DNA of 64,000 bases, taken from Acinetobacter sp. SAAs474. GTDB lineage: Bacteria; Pseudomonadota; Gammaproteobacteria; Pseudomonadales; Moraxellaceae. The stretch's first letter is position 1, and every line of letters starts with the position of its first letter. Shown piece after piece: positions 36,692 through 48,092 of this stretch. The DNA lies in the NCBI RefSeq assembly GCF_032823475.1, contig NZ_CP127915.1, positions 992,001 to 1,056,000 on the forward strand, written 5' to 3'. The notes under the pieces are model-generated. The model worked only from the letters and a program-made list of their open reading frames with translations. It made no database searches and was not told the DNA's origin. The translations under genes were made by a program, and so were the position numbers.

Positions 36692-36708
36692 TGCACATAA
36701 AGGGTGCA
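36692..36708 (+). promoter_or_regulatory. NtrC-type enhancer site upstream of gltB
   Basis: TGCACATAAAGGGTGCA matches 11 of 12 defined positions of the NtrC consensus TGCACC-N5-GGTGCA. Its centre is about 120 bp upstream of the start point predicted from the sigma-54 element, a normal enhancer distance. Confidence 0.5.
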
Positions 36709-36791
36709 ATTAGATTCATCATCGTGCTATTAGCTGTTTATAAATAACAAAAAAACACTGAATAACTTGAAGGATTGAATAAATTTAAAAG

Positions 36792-36808
36792 TTGGCACTA
36801 TTTTTGCT
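36792..36808 (+). promoter_or_regulatory. Sigma-54 promoter candidate for gltBD
   Basis: TTGGCAC-N5-TTGCT has GG and GC exactly 10 bp apart, matching the -24/-12 consensus (TGGCAC-N5-TTGC) at every core position. Transcription would begin near 36819, giving a leader of about 250 nt before the gltB ATG. Confidence 0.6.
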
Positions 36809-37071
36809 TTATTGGTGCATGAGTTGAGTAAATGTCACTATTTTGGCGCAAAAAGATTCAATGAGTATGCGAAAATGTTCTGAATGTTTGCTTCGTTTAA
36901 GTGCGTAATAGTCACAAATAGTTTTTTATCTCCTTATGATTAAATGATAGTTTAATCATATAGACAATGTTGTGAATCATACGTTTTTCTGTAAGTCATA
37001 AAGACTAAATCGCAATATAAAATTTAGATTGGTTTAATGCTCGACAGAGCAAGTGAAAAGAAGGGTACGCT

Positions 37072-40000
37072 ATGCACATGCCATCGCCTAATACTGTAGC
37101 TCCCGCTCAAGGTTTATACCAACCGGATGAGTTTAAAGATAACTGTGGTTTTGGTTTAATCGCCCATATGAAGGGAGATGAAAGTCATGATCTGGTCAAA
37201 ACTGCAATTCATAGCTTAAGCTGTATGACCCACCGTGGTGGTATTGCTGCAGATGGTAAGACCGGGGATGGTTGTGGCCTTCTTTTAGCAATGCCCAAAG
37301 CTTTTTTTCGTGAAGAAGCTAAAAAGATTAGTGATATTACACTCAGTGAAATATTTGCTGTAGGCAGCATATTTTTAAACCTAGATCCAGCATTAGCCGC
37401 ACATGCCAAAAATATTTTAACTAAAGAAATTGAAGAAGAAGGCTGTCGTGTTATTGGATGGCGTGTCGTTCCAACCAATAATGATGCTTTAGGCTCGATT
37501 GCTATGCAGTCATTGCCAGCATTTGAACAAATTTTTGTTAACTGTCCAATGGGCGTTACAGAAGTTGAATTTAATCGTAAATTATTGATGGCGCGTCGTC
37601 GTGCTGAACAGCAATTAACACAAGATCCATATTTTTATGTAACGACATTATGTTCAACTGTGATTAGCTATAAAGGCTTGATGATGCCATCTTATATTGC
37701 TGATTTTTACACAGATCTGGCAGATGAGCGTTTAGCATCACATATTGTTGTTTTCCATCAACGTTTTTCTACCAATACTTTACCACGATGGCAATTGGCA
37801 CAACCTTTCCGTTATTTAGCACATAACGGTGAAATTAATACGATTACCGCGAATCGTAATTGGGCGATTGCACGTACACCAAAATTTAGCAATGAATTGT
37901 TGCCTGGCCTAACCGAACTGAATCCTATTGTGAATCTTACTGGTTCTGACTCTTCTAGTTTAGACAATATGCTAGAAATTTTAGTCGGTGGCGGTATGGA
38001 TTTATTCCGTGCATTACGTATGTTAGTTCCACCTGCATGGCAAAATGTGGAAACTTTAGATGCTGATTTACGGGCATTCTATGAGTTTAACTCTAAACAT
38101 ATGGAAGCATGGGATGGTCCTGCAGGTCTGGTCATTCAAGATGGACGTCATGCAATTTGTATGTTGGATCGTAATGGGTTACGTCCTGCACGTTGGGTGA
38201 TTACCAAAAATGGTTATATTACCTTAGCATCAGAAATTGGTGTTTGGGGCTATGAACCAGAAGATGTGATCTCTAAAGGGCGTGTTGGTCCAGGTCAAAT
38301 TTTAGTGATTGATACCTTTACTGGTAAATTACTTGATACCAATGATGTGAGTCAGCATCTAAAACGTATGCGCCCATATCGTCAATGGTTACGTGAAAAC
38401 TCTGTACGGATACAAGGTAGTCCAGAACTTGAAGAATATTTATGTGATCAAGGCTTAAAAGGTGATGACCTTAAAGCGGCACAAAAAATGTTTATGGTGA
38501 CCTTTGAAGAACGTGATCAATTATTGCGTCCAATTGCTGAGAGTGGTCAAGAAGCTGTTGGATCAATGGGTGATGATACTCCAATGGCGGTTTTATCACG
38601 TCAGGTACGTCATGTTTCAGATTATTTCCGTCAACAATTTGCTCAAGTGACCAATCCTCCGATTGATCCATTGCGTGAATCGATTGTAATGTCATTGGAA
38701 ACATGTTTAGGACGTGAACAAAATGTGTTTGAACAAAGTCCAGAACATGCTGATCGTTTGATCATCTCTAGCCCTGTATTGTCTAATTCAAAAATGCATC
38801 AAATTCGTACATTGGGGCGTGCAGGTTATGAAATTGCAGATATTGATTTAAATTATCCGCAAGAAGAAGGTTTAGATGCGGCAATTTCACGTATTTGTGA
38901 ACTATCTGCTCAAGCAATTCGTGATGGTAAAACATTGTTGGTATTATCGGATAAAAAAATCCGTCCAGGTTATTTACCTGCCAATGCTGTGATAGTGACT
39001 GGAGCCGTACATCATTATTTAATGAAAGTAGGTTTACGTACCGATGCTAACCTCATTATTGAAACGGCATTAGCCCGTGATGCACATCAATTTGCCGTCA
39101 TACTCGGTTTTGGTGCAACGGCAATTTATCCTTATCTGGCCTATGATGTGATCAATGACTTGATTGCAAAAGGTGAGCTTTTAGGTGATCCAATACATGC
39201 TCAAGCTAATTTCCGTAAAGGCATCGAAAAAGGCTTATTAAAAGTTCTGTCTAAAATGGGAATTTCAACGGTTGCATCTTATCGCGGTGGACAGCTATTT
39301 GAGGCAGTGGGATTGTCTGATGAAGTTGTTGCCAAGTGCTTTACAGGTGTTCCGAGCCGTATTCAAGGTGCAACTTTTGCCGATTTAGAAAATGATTTAA
39401 AACAATTGGCGGATTTAGCATGGAAATCACGTAAACCGATTGATCAAGGTGGCATGCTTAAATTTGTCTTTGGCAAAGAATATCATGCATTTAATCCAGA
39501 TGTGATTAATGCTTTGCATAAAGCGGTTCGTTCCGGAGATTATGCAGATTTTAAACAATATGCAGAGCTTGTTAATCATCGTCCGATTGCCACAATTCGT
39601 GATTTATTTAAATTAAAAACTGATCAGTCTATTGCACTTGATCAGGTTGAATCTGTTGCAGATATTTTACCGCGCTTTGACTCTGCAGGTATGTCTTTAG
39701 GTGCTTTATCTCCTGAAGCACATGAAGCGATTGCCATTGCAATGAATACCATTGGCGGTCGTTCAAACTCTGGTGAAGGTGGTGAAGATCCTGCACGTTA
39801 CGGTACGATTCGTAATTCAAAAATTAAACAAATTGCCTCAGGACGTTTTGGTGTAACGCCAGCCTATCTTACATCGGCTGAAGTTTTACAGATTAAAGTT
39901 GCACAAGGTGCCAAACCGGGTGAGGGTGGACAATTACCTGGCGGTAAAGTTAATGGCTTAATTGCACGATTACGCTATTCTGTTCCTGGTGTGACCTTGA

Positions 40001-41553
40001 TTTCACCACCACCACATCATGATATTTATTCTATTGAAGATTTGTCACAATTAATCTTTGATTTAAAACAAGTTAATCCACAGGCAATGGTTTCGGTCAA
40101 ATTGGTTTCTGAACCAGGGGTTGGTACTATTGCGGCAGGTGTTGCCAAAGCTTATGCTGACTTTATTACCATTTCTGGTTATGACGGTGGAACAGCAGCT
40201 TCGCCACTTTCTTCCATTCATCATGCTGGTTCACCTTGGGAGTTGGGTTTAAGTGAAGCGCATCAGGCACTTCGTATTAATGATTTGCGTGGTAAAGTGC
40301 GTGTACAAACCGATGGTGGTTTAAAAACTGGTCTCGATGTTGTTAAAGCCGCTATTCTCGGTGCTGAAAGCTTTGGTTTTGGTTCGACACCAATGATTGC
40401 ACTTGGCTGTAAATATTTACGTATTTGTCATCTCAATAACTGTGCAACAGGGGTTGCAACCCAACAGGATCATTTACGTCAGTCACATTATATTGGCGAG
40501 CCAGAAATGTTGATTAATTTCTTCCACTTCATTGCTGAAGAAACACGTGAATGGTTGGCTGCGCTTGGTGTTGCTCGTCTTAAAGATTTGATTGGTCGTA
40601 CAGATTTGTTGGAAGTCTTACCTGGTGAAACAGATAAGCATAGCCATCTTGATTTAACGAAATTATTAGTATCGCATCCTGCTGCTGAAGGCAAAGCACA
40701 ATATTGTCAAGTTGAAGGCAATGCACCATTTGATAAAGGGCTTTTGGCTCAACAAATGGTGACAGATATGTTACCTGCCATTGATGCACATACGGGTGGA
40801 GAATATCGTTATCAGATTGGTAACTGTGATCGTTCGATTGGCGCACGTATTTCGGGTGAAATTGCACGTCGTTATGGTAACTTAGCAATGGAAGATCAGC
40901 CGATTACCATGCACTTAACGGGCACAGCTGGTCAGTCACTTGGCGTTTGGAATGCGGGTGGTTTGCATATTCGCTTGGAAGGCGATGCAAATGACTACGT
41001 CGGTAAAGGTATGGCTGGTGGGCGAATTTCCATCTTCCCACCAAAAGGTTCGCCATTCCAAACACAAGAAACAGCGATTATTGGTAATACCTGTTTATAT
41101 GGTGCGACAGGCGGTAAACTATTTGCTGCAGGTACTGCGGGTGAACGTTTTGCTGTACGTAACTCTGGGGCTTTTGCTGTCATTGAAGGTGCTGGTGATC
41201 ATTGCTGTGAATATATGACAGGTGGTGTGGTGACAGTATTAGGTAAAGTCGGTCATAATTTTGGTGCAGGTATGACGGGTGGATTTGCTTACGTGCTTGA
41301 TTTAGATAATGACTTTGTTGATCATTACAATCATGAGTTAATTGAACTCAATCGTATTTCTACCGAAGCAATGGAAGAACATAAAACCTTCTTATGTCGT
41401 ATTTTAGATGAGCATATTAAGGAAACTGGTAGTGCTTGGGCGTATAAGATTCGCAATGAGTTTGATTTTTATGGCCGTAAATTCTGGTTGGTAAAACCAA
41501 AAGCTGCCAACTTACAGACTTTACTTAAAACAACTCAAGCAGATCCACAGTAA
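37072..41553 (+). CDS. gltB: Glutamate synthase (NADPH) large subunit GltB
   Basis: This 1,493-residue flavoprotein makes two glutamates from glutamine and 2-oxoglutarate. The N-terminal glutaminase domain has its nucleophile at C25 ([10 protein letters not shown]), which implies removal of a 24-residue propeptide. A central domain, the FMN-binding synthase domain and the C-terminal beta-helix follow. The [3Fe-4S] cysteines lie in [17 protein letters not shown] near residues 1112-1120. It forms a complex with GltD, encoded 63 bp downstream. A long upstream region with sigma-54/NtrC-like sites suggests nitrogen control. Confidence 0.97.
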   Translation: MHMPSPNTVAPAQGLYQPDEFKDNCGFGLIAHMKGDESHDLVKTAIHSLSCMTHRGGIAADGKTGDGCGLLLAMPKAFFREEAKKISDITLSEIFAVGSIFLNLDPALAAHAKNILTKEIEEEGCRVIGWRVVPTNNDALGSIAMQSLPAFEQIFVNCPMGVTEVEFNRKLLMARRRAEQQLTQDPYFYVTTLCSTVISYKGLMMPSYIADFYTDLADERLASHIVVFHQRFSTNTLPRWQLAQPFRYLAHNGEINTITANRNWAIARTPKFSNELLPGLTELNPIVNLTGSDSSSLDNMLEILVGGGMDLFRALRMLVPPAWQNVETLDADLRAFYEFNSKHMEAWDGPAGLVIQDGRHAICMLDRNGLRPARWVITKNGYITLASEIGVWGYEPEDVISKGRVGPGQILVIDTFTGKLLDTNDVSQHLKRMRPYRQWLRENSVRIQGSPELEEYLCDQGLKGDDLKAAQKMFMVTFEERDQLLRPIAESGQEAVGSMGDDTPMAVLSRQVRHVSDYFRQQFAQVTNPPIDPLRESIVMSLETCLGREQNVFEQSPEHADRLIISSPVLSNSKMHQIRTLGRAGYEIADIDLNYPQEEGLDAAISRICELSAQAIRDGKTLLVLSDKKIRPGYLPANAVIVTGAVHHYLMKVGLRTDANLIIETALARDAHQFAVILGFGATAIYPYLAYDVINDLIAKGELLGDPIHAQANFRKGIEKGLLKVLSKMGISTVASYRGGQLFEAVGLSDEVVAKCFTGVPSRIQGATFADLENDLKQLADLAWKSRKPIDQGGMLKFVFGKEYHAFNPDVINALHKAVRSGDYADFKQYAELVNHRPIATIRDLFKLKTDQSIALDQVESVADILPRFDSAGMSLGALSPEAHEAIAIAMNTIGGRSNSGEGGEDPARYGTIRNSKIKQIASGRFGVTPAYLTSAEVLQIKVAQGAKPGEGGQLPGGKVNGLIARLRYSVPGVTLISPPPHHDIYSIEDLSQLIFDLKQVNPQAMVSVKLVSEPGVGTIAAGVAKAYADFITISGYDGGTAASPLSSIHHAGSPWELGLSEAHQALRINDLRGKVRVQTDGGLKTGLDVVKAAILGAESFGFGSTPMIALGCKYLRICHLNNCATGVATQQDHLRQSHYIGEPEMLINFFHFIAEETREWLAALGVARLKDLIGRTDLLEVLPGETDKHSHLDLTKLLVSHPAAEGKAQYCQVEGNAPFDKGLLAQQMVTDMLPAIDAHTGGEYRYQIGNCDRSIGARISGEIARRYGNLAMEDQPITMHLTGTAGQSLGVWNAGGLHIRLEGDANDYVGKGMAGGRISIFPPKGSPFQTQETAIIGNTCLYGATGGKLFAAGTAGERFAVRNSGAFAVIEGAGDHCCEYMTGGVVTVLGKVGHNFGAGMTGGFAYVLDLDNDFVDHYNHELIELNRISTEAMEEHKTFLCRILDEHIKETGSAWAYKIRNEFDFYGRKFWLVKPKAANLQTLLKTTQADPQ

Positions 41554-41575
41554 TTCCACGACCAAGATATAGGCA

Positions 41576-43038
<1,463 letters not shown>

Positions 43039-43062
43039 GATAGAGGTATCGATTTTAAGATC

Positions 43063-43089
43063 AAAAATCCGCTTAGGCGGATTTTTTTA
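43063..43089 (+). terminator. Intrinsic terminator after gltD
   Basis: AAAAATCCGC pairs with GCGGATTTTT around a TTAG loop and runs into seven T residues, about 25 nt past the gltD stop. Confidence 0.9.
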
Positions 43090-43194
43090 TGTCGATATGA
43101 CTGTATAAATAAAATAAACAAATCGATTGAAAAATAAGGTTAAAATGAATTTATTTAAAAGCAATAAAATGAAAAAAATTAGGGGTTTTACGCT

Positions 43195-43785
43195 GTGAAT
43201 ACCATAAAGAAAAGTATTTTAGCACTGCTATTGATGAGCAGTTTAACATTGGGTGGATGTGGATATAATACCTTGCAAGTCAAAGATGAGGCAGTGATTG
43301 CTGCATGGTCTGAAGTTCAAAACCAGTATCAACGTCGTGCAGACCTTGTACCCAATTTAGTCAATGTGGTTAAAGGCTATGCAAAACATGAGCAGCAGGT
43401 TTTAACCGAAGTTACACAAGCACGTGCGAATGTTGCAGGGATTAAGGTCGATAAAGATGTGTTACAAGATCCTGCATTATTTGAAAAATATCAACAAGCA
43501 CAGGCACAAATGACCAGTGCATTATCACGTTTGATTGCTGTTTCAGAAAATTATCCAGATTTAAAGGCAAATCAACAATTTAGAGATTTACAGGTGCAGC
43601 TTGAAGGGACTGAAAATAGAATAGCCGTAGCACGCAATCGTTATATTACCACCGTACAAGACTTTAATGCTTATGCACGACAGTTTCCTCAAGTGATTAC
43701 TGCAAAAGTGATTGGCATGCAAACTAAGCCAAATTTTGCTGCAGCACCGGATGCACAGCAAGCACCACAAGTTTCTTTTGAATAA
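43195..43785 (+). CDS. lemA: LemA family lipoprotein
   Basis: This 196-residue protein has a signal peptide and lipobox LGGC (Cys near residue 22). The LemA domain follows, including YQRRADLVPNLVNVVKGYA and the helical Q/A-rich body with FNAYARQFPQ. LemA proteins are membrane-anchored helical bundles of uncertain function, usually encoded beside TPM-domain proteins, as here. The start is GTG, chosen because it gives a complete lipoprotein signal. The AGGGG upstream is its likely ribosome site. Confidence 0.88.
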   Translation: MNTIKKSILALLLMSSLTLGGCGYNTLQVKDEAVIAAWSEVQNQYQRRADLVPNLVNVVKGYAKHEQQVLTEVTQARANVAGIKVDKDVLQDPALFEKYQQAQAQMTSALSRLIAVSENYPDLKANQQFRDLQVQLEGTENRIAVARNRYITTVQDFNAYARQFPQVITAKVIGMQTKPNFAAAPDAQQAPQVSFE

Positions 43786-43802
43786 TATTAAAGAATAATG
43801 CC

Positions 43803-44849
43803 ATGTTGAATTTTATAATGCTGTGGCTGCGATATTATTTGCTTGCTGTTATGATGCTGATTAGTGTGTTTAGCATATCCTTGACGTATGCACAACACAG
43901 CATTGCTCAACCGATAGAAAACAGTGTTGTGTCGACAGAACAAGTAACTGAAAAGCAAACCACTCTAGCATCATCATCTGCACCTGTTACAGATAGATCT
44001 GCTATTGCTGCTGATTTAACGACAACATTGCATCAGCTACCTACTTTAAATCAGCCTATTATTGATTCAGCCAATTTATTGTCTGCTTCTGATCAGGCAC
44101 GTCTACTCAGCCAGATCAACACTTTATATCAACAGGCTCAGGCACAAGTCGGTATCATTATTATTCCGACAACAGGTTAAGAATCCATTTTTGATTATTC
44201 CATGCGAGCAGCAGAAGCTTGGCAACTGGGTAGTCAAAAACATGATAATGGTTTATTAATCACGGTCGCAGCTCAGGATCGTAAAATTCAAATACTGACG
44301 GGTTATGGTTTGGAAGGCGTATTACCTGATATTGTGTTAAATCGTATTATCCGTGACAAAATAACCCCATATTTTCAGAATCGTCAATATGGTCAAGGAT
44401 TATCAGAAGGATTAATAGAGATCCAGCATATACTGGATATGGATCCTGAGGTTGCAGCACAAGCTGCGCAAGAACTACAACAGCGGTATGAAACAGCATT
44501 GCTTGAAAAACAAAATCGTGAATATCTGAGAAATGCCGTCGGCATAATTTTGTTGCTGGGTATCTTGGCATCTTTTTGGGTTGGAAATCGTTTAAGCTCA
44601 GCGACTGCGGGTGTTGCAGGTGTTGTTGCTGGCTTGGTCTATGGCATGGGAATTTTAAGCAGCCTTTTGATTGGTATTGTCGTGTTCTTTTTACTGATTA
44701 CCAGCATCGCCCAAACGGTTTTTCAACTATTATTGACGATGATTGGTCGTGGCGGTGGATCAGGTGGTGGATCTAGAGGTGGTGGATCATCCGGATATCG
44801 CGGCGGTGGAGGAGGTTTTGGCGGAGGAGGTGCATCTGGCTCATGGTAA
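43803..44849 (+). pseudogene. TPM-domain membrane protein interrupted by an in-frame TAA
   Basis: The frame 43803-44180 encodes a signal peptide and the first half of a TPM domain (IIDSANLLSASDQARLL... VGIIIIPTTG). It then meets TAA at 44178-44180. The same frame continues without shift through ESIFDYSMRAAEAWQLG and HDNGLLITVA to two TMs and a Gly-rich GGGSGGGSRGGG tail ending at 44849. Family members usually have Gln or another residue after TTG, so a single nonsense change (for example CAA to TAA) explains it. An internal ATG at 44202 could restart translation of a tail lacking the signal peptide. It lies in a lemA-TPM-TPM cluster. Confidence 0.75.
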
Positions 44850-45400
44850 CAAGATCTGATACAACACATATACTGACGCCACCTAAGCTGGTTGAGTTTG
44901 AACAGCCCAGTTTAACAAGATGGCTTAAGCATTTTTTTTATGTATCACGCACGAATAAAATCTTTAATTCACAAGTATTGGCAGGTATTACGCAAGCTGT
45001 AGAACATGCTGAACAAGGCCATCATGGTGAAATACAAGTGGTGATAGAGGGACATATTCCTGCTCATCAAGCCTATTATCAAAATGTATCTGGTCGTGCG
45101 AGACAATTATTTGCGCAATTGGGTGTTTGGGATACTGAATTCAATAGCGGTATTTTACTATATATTAATTTATGTGAACGTCGTATAGAAATTGTGGTTG
45201 ACCGCGGTATACAGCAATATACAGCGCAATCTATTTGGGATGAATTATGTCAGCAGATGGCTGTGCAGTTTAAGCAGCAACAATTTAATGAGGCTATTTT
45301 AGCGGCTATCCATCGGATAGGTGAAATTTTAAATATTTATTATGAGAAAGAGTTGGGGCAGATTGATAATGAAATTAATAATCAGCCGGTGATTTTATAG
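44843..45400 (+). CDS. Second TPM-domain protein
   Basis: This 185-residue soluble protein consists mainly of a TPM domain (HGEIQVVIEGHIPA, NSGILLYINLCERRIEIVVDRGI). It lacks a signal peptide or clear TM. The TPM fold is found in thylakoid and bacterial membrane-associated proteins; some plant members have phosphatase activity, but bacterial roles are unclear. The start overlaps the end of the interrupted TPM gene by 7 bp, so the nonsense codon upstream could reduce its translation through loss of coupling. Confidence 0.8.
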   Translation: MVTRSDTTHILTPPKLVEFEQPSLTRWLKHFFYVSRTNKIFNSQVLAGITQAVEHAEQGHHGEIQVVIEGHIPAHQAYYQNVSGRARQLFAQLGVWDTEFNSGILLYINLCERRIEIVVDRGIQQYTAQSIWDELCQQMAVQFKQQQFNEAILAAIHRIGEILNIYYEKELGQIDNEINNQPVIL

Positions 45401-45550
45401 TGGTTTGATCTATAGCATACAAGCAAGCGTAGAGCTAAACTCATTTCTGACGCTCGTACAGGATTCTTAATAAAGTTTTTTTATCTCAAATGTTTGTCGA
45501 TTTTAAATTCTATTGTATAAACCGCTCGCTTCACTATATGCGACGCTATT

Positions 45551-46867
45551 TTAGCCGCCGCATAAATGAAGTTGAGTCGCATCAAGCCAAAATCGTGGCG
45601 GATAAATACAATCAGGCAGCCAGTAGTGCTGTGCTGTTAGATCCTCTAGATGTAGTGTAATCATCGTGATGCTACTGAATAAAATTATCAGCGCCAATAG
45701 ATATGGTTTTTTTTGCGTCCATATCATGGGCGTAGATTGCTGGAGCATTGCATTCAAAATAAGCATCAATCCCCATAGATTCAGGATTTGACTGAGTGGA
45801 TAAATCAACGTACCAGAAAATAGTATATTCATTAAAAAAGAAATTAAAAATCCAATTAAAAATATCGGTAATTGTTGATGTAGATCGTAAATTTTTTTAA
45901 TGATATAGATTAAAAAAAAGGTCATGATTAGACCCGCCATTCCCCATTCTGCTAGCCACTGTAGTATCCAATTATGTGGATGTGCTGAAAATAAATACGG
46001 CTGTTGAAAAATAAAATTGCCACCACCTACCCCTAAAATGGGTGCATCCAACCATAACTGAATAGATTTAATCCATAAATCTATACGTCCAGATGAACTG
46101 GTTCTGATTAAGGGTGAGCCAATATTTTCAATCTGTAATGTTGTTAAAATAGCATACAGACTACATGCAGCTAAGGTACTGATGATCGAGGGTAGTATCA
46201 CCCTAAAGGATTGACGATAAAATAAGCCAAGCAGTAATAAAGTACTAAAAATAGCCAAAAGATTAGCACGTGCGCCATTAAGTAAGAACGATAAGTTATA
46301 TAAAGTTGCGACCAGAGTAAGGCTGAATTGAAGTATTTTATTTGTTGTTGTCGATTGCCAAAACCAAACTAAAAATAGGCAAGGTAACAGTGCATCATCC
46401 AACATACGGTAATTAGGAAAATATCCATACCACTGTATTGGATTACCTTGTAGTTGTTGCACAATTGATACAGGCAAAAATATAAGGCTGAATAATGGTA
46501 GCAGACTTATAATTTTACTGGCGTTTAAAAAAAATTGAGGATGTAGATTTGCCTGTACAGTACATATATACAGTGAGGTACAGAGCAAGAACTGTAACAC
46601 TGCATCGGTGATGGCAATTTTAGGTTGTAATGCGCAGTAACTGCTATACAACATCAGTGCAAGCATCATTGCGATTAACCATTGATGCTGAAGAGGTAGT
46701 TGTATATTCTGGCGCATAAACAGTAATTGATTTGCTAGCCAAATCAAGAGTAGTACTTCGATAATGCGCCAACTGTCATAGGGAATAACTGCGGGAAAAA
46801 TATACTGGCCGGAAAAAATCCACAGTATAAAGATAATAATCAGTATAATATTAATTTTAATAAGCAT
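45551..46867 (-). CDS. tfpO: Pilin-specific O-oligosaccharyltransferase TfpO (Wzy_C/O-antigen ligase family)
   Basis: This 438-residue multi-pass membrane protein has about ten or more TMs. A periplasmic loop carries the ligase-type motif HPHNWILQWLAEWG near residue 300. In Acinetobacter the gene immediately downstream of pilA encodes TfpO, which transfers a single oligosaccharide unit to the C-terminal serine of the pilin. The pilin here ends in Ser, consistent with that role. The ATG at 46867 is chosen over the TTG two codons upstream. The pilA-tfpO gap contains a strong hairpin. The family is secure, and TfpO specificity is inferred from position and the pilin end. Confidence 0.8.
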   Translation of the reverse strand: MLIKINIILIIIFILWIFSGQYIFPAVIPYDSWRIIEVLLLIWLANQLLFMRQNIQLPLQHQWLIAMMLALMLYSSYCALQPKIAITDAVLQFLLCTSLYICTVQANLHPQFFLNASKIISLLPLFSLIFLPVSIVQQLQGNPIQWYGYFPNYRMLDDALLPCLFLVWFWQSTTTNKILQFSLTLVATLYNLSFLLNGARANLLAIFSTLLLLGLFYRQSFRVILPSIISTLAACSLYAILTTLQIENIGSPLIRTSSSGRIDLWIKSIQLWLDAPILGVGGGNFIFQQPYLFSAHPHNWILQWLAEWGMAGLIMTFFLIYIIKKIYDLHQQLPIFLIGFLISFLMNILFSGTLIYPLSQILNLWGLMLILNAMLQQSTPMIWTQKKPYLLALIILFSSITMITLHLEDLTAQHYWLPDCIYPPRFWLDATQLHLCGG

Positions 46868-46879
46868 AATCAAATAGAT

Positions 46880-46912
46880 AGACCATAACCTTATCTGATA
46901 AGGCTATGGTCT
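46880..46912 (-). terminator. Strong hairpin between pilA and tfpO (attenuator or processing site)
   Basis: A 15-bp stem with one mismatch (AGACCATA-CCTTAT and its complement) closes a 3-nt loop, starting about 10 nt after the pilA stop codon. The minus-strand tail is TCTATCTATTT, a poor U tract. Partial termination or 3'-end protection would give far more pilin than glycosyltransferase mRNA. Confidence 0.6.
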
Positions 46913-46921
46913 TACTTGGCG

Positions 46922-47377
46922 TTACGAACCAGACAGTAGGAGGGATTGTGGCAGTAAATCATCTTTAATGGTGGTATTCTTATCTTTAACTAATACGCCA
47001 TTACTATTGACAGACATAGAAATTACTTTTGAAGCAATTTTGTTTGATACCCCTTTACTTCTAAAGGTATATTCGATACCGCACACTAAATTATTCTCTG
47101 CCGCAGTACCTGAAACTTGAGTAATTTTACCAACACCATATTTACCATTCATAATATCGGTATCTGTAGCAGCATTACCCCCATTACTAAAACAAGAATT
47201 ATTCTGTAAGTTAGTTTGAATCGCTGTTTTAAAGCCTGCTGCTAAAGTCATAGCTTCAGAAACTTGTGAACGAGCAATATAGTTTTGATATGCCGGAATG
47301 GCAATCGCTGCCAAAATTCCAATAATGACCACAACGATCATTAATTCAATAAGTGTAAAGCCTTTTTGAGTATTCAT
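46922..47377 (-). CDS. pilA: Type IV major pilin PilA
   Basis: This 151-residue prepilin has leader MNTQKG cleaved before FTLIELM, with Glu at mature position 5, and a long hydrophobic N-terminal helix. A globular domain with two cysteines (NNSC and LVCG) likely forms a disulfide. The mature protein ends in serine (LLSGS), the glycosylation target of TfpO in Acinetobacter. The open frame extends 55 codons upstream, but the prepilin leader fixes the ATG at 47377. A sigma-54 promoter lies about 80 bp upstream. The pilin is polymerised by the PilMNOPQ machinery encoded elsewhere in this window. Confidence 0.93.
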   Translation of the reverse strand: MNTQKGFTLIELMIVVVIIGILAAIAIPAYQNYIARSQVSEAMTLAAGFKTAIQTNLQNNSCFSNGGNAATDTDIMNGKYGVGKITQVSGTAAENNLVCGIEYTFRSKGVSNKIASKVISMSVNSNGVLVKDKNTTIKDDLLPQSLLLSGS

Positions 47378-47465
47378 ATATTCTCTCAAGTAGATTAATT
47401 GATGTGTTTTATTTTTTTCATAAAGCCTATTTATTATTTTTAGCTCTACGATATTGTTAGCATTA

Positions 47466-47482
47466 AGCAAAGAATATGCCAT
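47466..47482 (-). promoter_or_regulatory. Sigma-54 promoter of pilA
   Basis: On the minus strand ATGGCAT-N5-TTGCTT has GG and GC 10 bp apart, matching the -24/-12 pattern. The predicted start is near 47455, leaving a leader of about 78 nt. RpoN/PilSR control of pilA is established in Pseudomonas. Confidence 0.65.
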
Positions 47483-47556
47483 ATTTTTTTTAATATAAAA
47501 ATCAATAGCTTGTTTTTTTATTTCATTAATTAATATGGTCATTTTAGGTAATTGAG

Positions 47557-47571
47557 TGACAAAAAATGTCA
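47557..47571. promoter_or_regulatory. TGACA-N5-TGTCA inverted repeat upstream of the pilA promoter
   Basis: A perfect inverted repeat with an A-tract spacer is centred about 110 bp upstream of the predicted pilA start. That is the distance expected of an enhancer site, and its TGTC cores resemble the PilR-bound TGTC sites described in Pseudomonas. Binding is inferred. Confidence 0.4.
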
Positions 47572-48092
47572 GTTTTTTAAAAAAATGGTCACATCAATAA
47601 AATTGAGCTTATGCCTCAAGATTGAAATGAGGAGGAGTTGCAAAAACAGCTTGAATCAAAGAGAGCATTTGTTAAAAAGCATCATCAACATTGTTATTGT
47701 ATTGAGCATAAAAGCGTGCTCTTTAATGTTGGAGAGATGAGTGAATGCTAAAGCTATAGGACACAATATGACCTATGGCATTGTATATTAAGGCTATAGC
47801 TGTTTTTGCTGTTAATATCGAGTGAGTAAAATGTCCAAACTGTCTATAAAAGCTCAATATGCTAAGTCCATCAGCATTTGAGATGAATCTTATATGCAAT
47901 TATCGTCATGATTTGAGTTTTAAATATTTCAATAGAAAAGGTGAATTGTTGTCTATCTATGATAGAGCGCAGTAGAGTAAAGGCGCATCAAAGCTACGCT
48001 AAGTACATTACTCGAATGCCATTAAGTTGATTAGGGCTTTTATTTTAATTCAGCTAAAATAGACAAGATTCTTAAATTTTAACTTAAAGTAA

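Larger units (their letters stand above)
36124..37071. other. Long regulatory gap upstream of gltBD
   Basis: These 948 bp contain no convincing gene. They hold candidate NtrC-type sites and a sigma-54 promoter in the right half (listed separately). The left half has AT-rich sequence and several GATCAT-containing short palindromes without an assignable role. Confidence 0.5.
47378..48092. other. Divergent intergenic region between pilA and pglL
   Basis: The region holds the pilA sigma-54 promoter and an inverted repeat (listed separately). The stretch at about 47570-47745, on the plus strand, reads as a gene-like fragment ([13 protein letters not shown], stop, NEEELQKQLESKRAFVKKHH) with one in-frame TGA. 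I cannot identify it. The rest shows no gene. Confidence 0.4.

Noticed and set aside
43169..43198. Nine-codon frame MKKIRGFTL ending in TGA across the lemA GTG start, resembling a prepilin leader
   Set aside because: The resemblance is over nine residues only, with no pilin body. It is probably chance, although it could act as a coupling leader for lemA.
46922..47542. Longer 206-residue version of PilA
   Set aside because: The extra 55 N-terminal codons precede a standard six-residue prepilin leader and include the sigma-54 promoter, so they are upstream sequence.
47552..47740. 62-codon open frame upstream of pglL
   Set aside because: It overlaps the inverted repeat near the pilA promoter, has no motif and competes with a different frame that looks more protein-like; neither is convincing as a gene.
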